A stretch of DNA of 64,000 nt from assembly GCF_022701175.1 (NCBI RefSeq), contig NZ_CP078088.1, positions 2,356,001 to 2,420,000 of the forward strand, in the 5' to 3' direction. The notes under the pieces are model-generated. The model worked only from the letters and a program-made list of their open reading frames with translations. It did not search any database and had not been told where the DNA came from. The position numbers and the translations under genes were made by a program. This document shows, in pieces, positions 60,392 through 64,000 of this stretch. The first letter of the stretch is position 1. Each line of letters begins with the position of its first letter. Source of the stretch: Allobaculum sp. Allo2. Its GTDB lineage: Bacteria > Bacillota_I > Bacilli_A > Erysipelotrichales > Erysipelotrichaceae.

Positions 60392-60603
60392 TGTTTTGCC
60401 CCTTTCCAAACCGGTATATGAAAGAATAGCCCGATACGCTGCAGACGTATATTTACCTGCATTGTACCGGGCTGTGTGTCTGGACGGATCGGGTGTGCCT
60501 GTCCGCTTACAGCTTCCGATCGAAAAATCGGATAAGCGGTAAGCGATAAGAGATACGGCATTTCGCCTCATTTAAGAAAGGAGCATTCCGAAGCGGTCAG
60601 AGG

Positions 60604-61319
60604 TTACTTTTTCGAAGCGTCCGAATCCGCGTCCGGATTTACTGTCTGGGAACTGGCAGCATCCTGCGAAAGAGAGGTACCTTCCTGGGTATCGATCGTG
60701 CGGATTTTCCAGTTTCCTCGGCATCGATGCTCACGTCGATCGTATAGTAGACCGGTTCGGCATCCAGCTTCATAATCGCGTTTTTCAGATCTTCCAGGTA
60801 GAAGTTGACGAAATCGCCGTACACAGTGCTCTTAAAATTTTCTGTCGATCCGAAAATGGCCATGGCGGAATTGACGGGGTGACTCATCGCGTAGCGGCCC
60901 AGCGAAGAATAGAGCACAGAAGAAGCCAGCGAGCTGTCGATCTGATCGAACGGAACGCAGACACCCTGAATTTCGATTTCCAGTCCGTCTGGCTTGTATT
61001 CAATCGTCCTGACGGTGCAGTCCTTCATGGTTTTGACAAACACCTGCGTCAGAAGGCGGGCACTCGCTTCCTGCGTTTTGGCGGGATCGCCATATTCGTT
61101 CAATTCACTGACCAGAGTCTGGTAAAAACGGGTCAGCGTCTGGGGCGCGCTCAGAGTGACCTCTCCTTTTTCACTCGGTTCATCGGATGGATTCACAAAC
61201 GAAGCGGTAAGAGAGGAAACCTGCCGCTGCAGGCCAAACAGAGCGGCGCCACTCAGTCCTGTGAAAATACACAGGATCACCAGGAGCGTAATCACAATCG
61301 CTTTAAAATGGTTTTTCAT
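60604..61319 (-). CDS. Membrane-anchored extracellular protein, function unknown
   Basis: About 238 residues. One N-terminal helix (IVITLLVILCIFTGLSGAALFGL) is followed by an outer domain with LTRFYQTLVSELNEYGDPAKTQEASARLLTQVFVKTMKDC and a repeat-like SSLASSVLYSSLGRYAMSHP; the strand-rich end (AEPVYYTIDVSIDAEENWKIRTIDT) looks like an NTF2-like or SnoaL-type fold, which I cannot confirm. A slip near 60718 (two A read for three) leads to the end QTVNPDADSDASKK at 60604. The start is ATG at 61317-61319, after AATAAGGAC. Confidence 0.6.
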
Positions 61320-61395
61320 GTCCTTATTATACGCATGCATGAATTTCTCACGAGAGCGGGTATGTAAATTCCGTCGATCTAAGTTTTTAGTGCAC

Positions 61396-61417
61396 AAAAA
61401 ACGGGACCGAAGTCCCG
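61396..61417 (-). terminator. Terminator of the tRNA operon
   Basis: On the minus strand CGGGAC-TTCG-GTCCCG is followed by T6. Confidence 0.9.
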
Positions 61418-61428
61418 AAAATTTCAAA

Positions 61429-61502
61429 TGGAGCAGGTGATGAGAATCGAACTCACGTAGTCAGCTTGGAAGGCTGAAGTTCTACCATTGAACTACACCT
61501 GC
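61429..61502 (-). tRNA. tRNA-Gly (TCC)
   Basis: Minus strand GCAGGTGTAGTTC...CACCTGC with discriminator T and encoded CCA; the anticodon loop CTTCCAA gives TCC. GTTCGATTC is the T-loop. Third and last in the tRNA cluster. Confidence 0.95.
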
Positions 61503-61505
61503 AAG

Positions 61506-61589
61506 TGGTGGAGAGAGGCAGATTCGAACTGCCGAACCCTAAGGAACTGAGTTACAGTCAGCCGCGTTTAGCCACTTCGCTATCTCTCC
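61506..61589 (-). tRNA. tRNA-Tyr (GTA)
   Basis: Minus strand GGAGAGATAGCGAAGTGGC...CTCTCCACCA with a long variable arm (CAGTTCCTTAGGGTTC region), as expected for bacterial tRNA-Tyr; anticodon GTA in CTGTAAC. Encoded CCA. Confidence 0.95.
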
Positions 61590-61597
61590 ATTCACAA

Positions 61598-61673
61598 TGG
61601 TGGAGGCTAACGGGCTCGAACCGCTGACCCTCTGCTTGTAAGGCAGACGCTCTCCCAACTGAGCTAAGCCTCC
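61598..61673 (-). tRNA. tRNA-Val (TAC)
   Basis: Minus strand GGAGGCTTAGCTCAGTTGGG...GCCTCCACCA; anticodon TAC in CTTACAA. Encoded CCA. First in the cluster Val-Tyr-Gly, with 8 and 3 bases between them. Confidence 0.95.
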
Positions 61674-62023
61674 ATTGTGTACTAGTTTTTGATTTGTGCT
61701 GTCGTTTGACTGCCTGATTAATATATCAGGTTTTCCAAATCGGTGCAACTCAATTTTTAATTTTTGAGCCGCTCGATCGGGTCATCCGACGGTCTTTTCC
61801 GGCAGCCGTCTGGCTGTCCTGAAGAAGACAATCGGGATTATACAGGGTATTTCCTAAAAACGCAAGCCCTAAGATTTCACGAATTTTCCAGGTCGCATTC
61901 ATCGCTGCGTGCCGGTTTCAGCGATCCATTTTCAAAATGGTATAGTGAATACGCTTATTCGACGATCGCGCCTTTTGCACGGTCTTCGAATCTTCTTTTA
62001 TGACTAGAAAGAGAGGTCTGCTC
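61674..62023. other. Spacer: tRNA promoter side and FemX leader
   Basis: 350 bases. The tRNA promoter lies near 61700-61730 on the minus strand (TATATT box). On the plus strand a palindrome (61926-61940), a -10 box TATAGT (61941-61946) and a leader of about 75 bases come before the FemX start. Confidence 0.45.
61926..61940. promoter_or_regulatory. Perfect 15-base palindrome at the FemX promoter
   Basis: CCATTTTCAAAATGG directly touches the -10 box TATAGT at 61941. A regulator bound here would cover the promoter spacer. I do not know a regulator with this site. Confidence 0.45.
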
Positions 62024-63362
62024 TTGAATATACGAACCCTGACGTACGAGCAGTATGCGAAGTTTCTGAACGACTCGCATATGGCTTACAGCTTCCTGCA
62101 GAGCGGCGACTTTGCCCGCGCGCACGAAGCGCATGAAACTGTCCGCTACTACGCCGGCGAAGAAGACGGAAAAATCCTGTATGCGATTTACGCCATCTTC
62201 CGTCCTGCCTTCCGCCTGTTTACTTACGCGTCTTCCCCGCGCGAATGGGTCAGTGCCTCCCGGAACTCGCCCAGGATCCCGTGAAACTCGAACAGTTTGT
62301 TTCCGGCATGCGACAGACGCTCAAAAGAAGGGGCACTGCTGTGGCTGCTTGAAAGCAGCGTAGAATACCAGCCGCACGATAAAAACGGCGATGTCGTTGA
62401 AGGTCTCTTCTGCAACGAAAGCTACCGCGACCTTCTGGCTGGCCTCGGCTTTGAAAAGACAAAGCTCTGGCGCGGCTACGATGAACGGTTCCAGTCCCGC
62501 TGGGTGTCCTGGATCGACTTGCAGAAAAATCTTCCCGAAATTTCCAGAGGCTTTCCAATCGCACTCGACCGGCCGCATGAAATGTATACCTGGCCTGAGC
62601 TGATGAAGGAAATGGCCGGCAACACCCGCCGTTCCTTTCAGAAAGCGGACCTTCCCTACCTCGAATACACCATTACCCGCGGGGATGAAAATTCCGATCT
62701 TTCCGAATTTGACACGCTTCTCGAACAGAGCGCCCAGAAGCATAACTTCAATTCCGGTTCGACGGCCGGCCGGCAGGAACTGCTCGAATCGTTTGGGCCG
62801 CACGGCTATGTCTGCATTTCCGCTTTAAACGTTCCGGCTTACCGTACGTATTTAGAGGAAAAGGAAAGGAATTTTCCGAAAAGGAAAAGAAGCGCAGGCC
62901 GTCTGCGAGGCAATGCCCAATTCGAAAAAGAAGCGCAATCAGCTGCTGGAAATTCAGGAGCAGAAAGCCCATAACGAAAAGGAGATGGAAGCTCTTGTAG
63001 AACTCAGAAAAGCCGAGCCGGCCGATCGGATTCCGCTGGCCGGCGGCATCTTCTTTGAAACGCCTTCGGAAATGGTTTATCTCTACGGCGGCAGCCGCCC
63101 GGATCTCGCCCGTTTCATGGGGCCGTATGTAACCCAGAAAGCGATGATCCGCCTGGCTCTGGAACACAACCTGCGCCGCTACAACTTCTGGGGCATTTCC
63201 GGCTTTTTCAAACCGGATGAAGAAGGCTACGGCGTCTTCTACTTCAAGAAAAATCTTGGCGCGACCGCCGGGGAGTACTGCGGTGAGTTTACGATGGTAC
63301 TCCATCCCCTGCTTGGAAAAACATTCCGAAACAAAATTCGCAGCGGTATGCTCGAAAAATAA
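62024..63362 (+). CDS. FemX/MurM-type peptidoglycan bridge aminoacyltransferase
   Basis: About 446 residues. FemAB-family enzymes add amino acids from charged tRNA to the stem peptide of lipid II. The start is probably TTG at 62024 (LNIRTLTYEQYAKFLND) with GAGAGG seven bases ahead; an ATG at 62000 has no ribosome site. SYRDLLAGLGFEKTKLWRGYDERFQSRWVSWIDLQK, MAGNTRRSFQKADLP and, after a helical arm (EEKERNFSEKEKKAQ...RNQLLEIQEQKAHNEKEMEAL), PLAGGIFFETPSEMVYLYGGSRPDLARFMGPY and YNFWGISGFFKPDEEGYGVFYFKKNLGA fit the two GNAT-like domains. Slips lie near 62235, 62315-62330 and 62878-62890. It lies just past the Gly, Tyr and Val tRNA genes. Confidence 0.88.
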
Positions 63363-63705
63363 AGTTATTCGATCCATACGGCGGGCAGAGAAATCTGTCC
63401 GCTTTTTTGCGTTTTTCCGCCTGCGTTTTCCCTTTTCTTCTCTTTTCTGTTCTTATCCGTTTTTTCTGTTCTTATCCGTTTTCGGTTCCTGCTCCTGTTG
63501 CGTTGCCGCCGTTGGCCCCGGCGTTTTATGGAACGTCTTAAAAATTGCCGTAAGGCGGCAAGATAAAGAGGTAAACGATTACAGTCCGCGACAGGAAAGA
63601 AATGATCCTCTCTCCTTTTGAGAACAGCGAAAACACGATGAGAAAAGCAACGCAATCCATGGGTGCTTATTGAACTTACGTCCGTCTTTTTATAAGATCA
63701 GGTAT
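63363..63705. other. Spacer without gene
   Basis: 343 bases. It has a repeated TTTTCTGTTCTTATCCG stretch (two tandem copies, about 63444-63482), a short hairpin TTGCCG-TAAGG-CGGCAA near 63544-63561 that may end the FemX transcript, and the promoter of the next gene. No gene is seen. Confidence 0.5.
63670..63698 (+). promoter_or_regulatory. Promoter giving a leaderless transcript
   Basis: TTGAAC (63670-63675), 17 bases, then TAAGAT (63693-63698). The ATG at 63706 is 8 bases after the -10 box and has no ribosome site. Confidence 0.55.
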
Positions 63706-64000
63706 ATGCGATCCGATAAACCTGTAAGAAAAAATCGACACGATCCGCCTCCAGGCCGGGCTCGAATGTCGTTCCTAAAAGAAAGAAGCGAAAGCGCCGC
63801 TACGATCCGCCCCGGCTTGCCATCGTCCTTGTAGCCGTATGCATCGCCGTTGGCCTCGTGGGCTACGGCGGCTATGCCGGCATGCGCGCTGTCGCCGGGT
63901 TGTTCTCGCCAAAACCAGCGGAGAACGCAGGCGCCTCCCTGTCTTCCGCTTCGTCTTCCGCTTCTTCCAAGGCCAGCTCGTCCAGTCAGGCTTCACAGGC
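63706..64000 (+). CDS. 5' part of a membrane-anchored Ser-rich protein (cut by window end)
   Basis: The frame runs to the window end. In the corrected frame it begins MRSDKPVRKKSTRSASRPGS, with a basic stretch (KRKKRKRRYDPP) before one membrane helix (LAIVLVAVCIAVGLVGYGGYAGM), then an Ala/Ser-rich linker (SLSSASSSASSKASSSSQAS). The A6 run at 63729-63734 should be A7; otherwise the frame stops near 63830. This is the layout of an anchored outside enzyme whose catalytic domain lies past the window. Family unknown. Confidence 0.6.

Noticed and set aside
61429-61673. Integration site at the tRNA genes
   Set aside because: No integrase gene and no repeated tRNA end were found nearby.
1-64000. CRISPR array
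   Set aside because: I saw no regularly spaced direct repeats and no cas genes.

Overview
The window is a 64 kb piece of a low-to-medium GC (roughly 50-53 % by eye) Bacillota chromosome. The gene set points to the Erysipelotrichia or a close relative: Gram-positive cell-wall genes (LCP proteins, FemX/MurM-type bridge enzyme, TagO-like transferase), an L-box lysine riboswitch, a YtrA-type GntR/ABC operon, IS66 elements, and mostly strong AGGAGG ribosome sites. The lineage call is an inference from gene content only.

Layout. 1-2.8 kb: the tail of an unknown gene, a hotdog thioesterase and two membrane proteins. 2.9-6.7 kb (minus): gpmI and a ytrA-type regulator/ABC exporter operon. 6.8-9.3 kb: IS66 copy 1. 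9.4-12 kb (minus): an ABC importer behind a lysine riboswitch. 12.4-18.5 kb (plus): one very large secreted glycosidase (GH30, LamG, Ig-like, GH43, FIVAR-like). 18.7-21.8 kb (minus): a GH25 lysozyme with three C-terminal repeats and a zinc-ribbon/GYF/DUF4234-type membrane protein. 22-23.9 kb (plus): an overlapping pair of a degenerate HAD protein and a PP2C phosphatase. 23.8-26.3 kb: IS66 copy 2, inverted. 26.4-32.5 kb (minus): a left-handed beta-helix acyltransferase, a degenerate LCP protein, PcrA helicase and a lipid kinase. 32.7-43.5 kb: a TagO/WecA-like transferase (plus), then dTDP-rhamnose synthesis genes rfbA-rfbC-rfbB-rfbD, three glycosyltransferases, a 38-residue membrane peptide and an LCP ligase (all minus), so a cell-wall polysaccharide locus. 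43.8-46.5 kb: ftsA-ftsZ (minus). 47-49.8 kb: a membrane glycerophosphodiesterase and a C39-like protein without its cysteine. 50-54.5 kb (minus): a thiol/sulfur group (CoA-disulfide reductase-rhodanese, cysteine desulfidase-like, PatB/MalY C-S lyase). 54.8-61.3 kb: an Ig-like lipoprotein, split chromate transporter, small HTH protein, flavodiiron protein, two tandem potassium channels and an anchored protein. 61.4-61.7 kb: tRNA-Val, tRNA-Tyr, tRNA-Gly (minus). 62-64 kb: a FemX/MurM-type enzyme and the start of an anchored Ser-rich protein.

The most important caution: about half of the genes are broken by single-base losses. Nearly all of the breaks fall in A/T (sometimes G/C) runs that are one base short, and they hit ftsZ, ftsA, gpmI and pcrA, genes a living cell of this type would not be expected to lose together. 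I therefore annotate these as single genes with a probable base-calling error, and give the run where the frame must be restored. Two genes instead carry an in-frame stop.

How the genes fit together: the centre of the window is a cell-envelope region (nucleotide sugar synthesis, lipid-linked sugar transfer, glycosyltransferases, LCP ligases, division proteins, bridge-peptide enzyme), with nutrient acquisition (lysine import, plant-type glycan degradation) and redox/sulfur functions around it.
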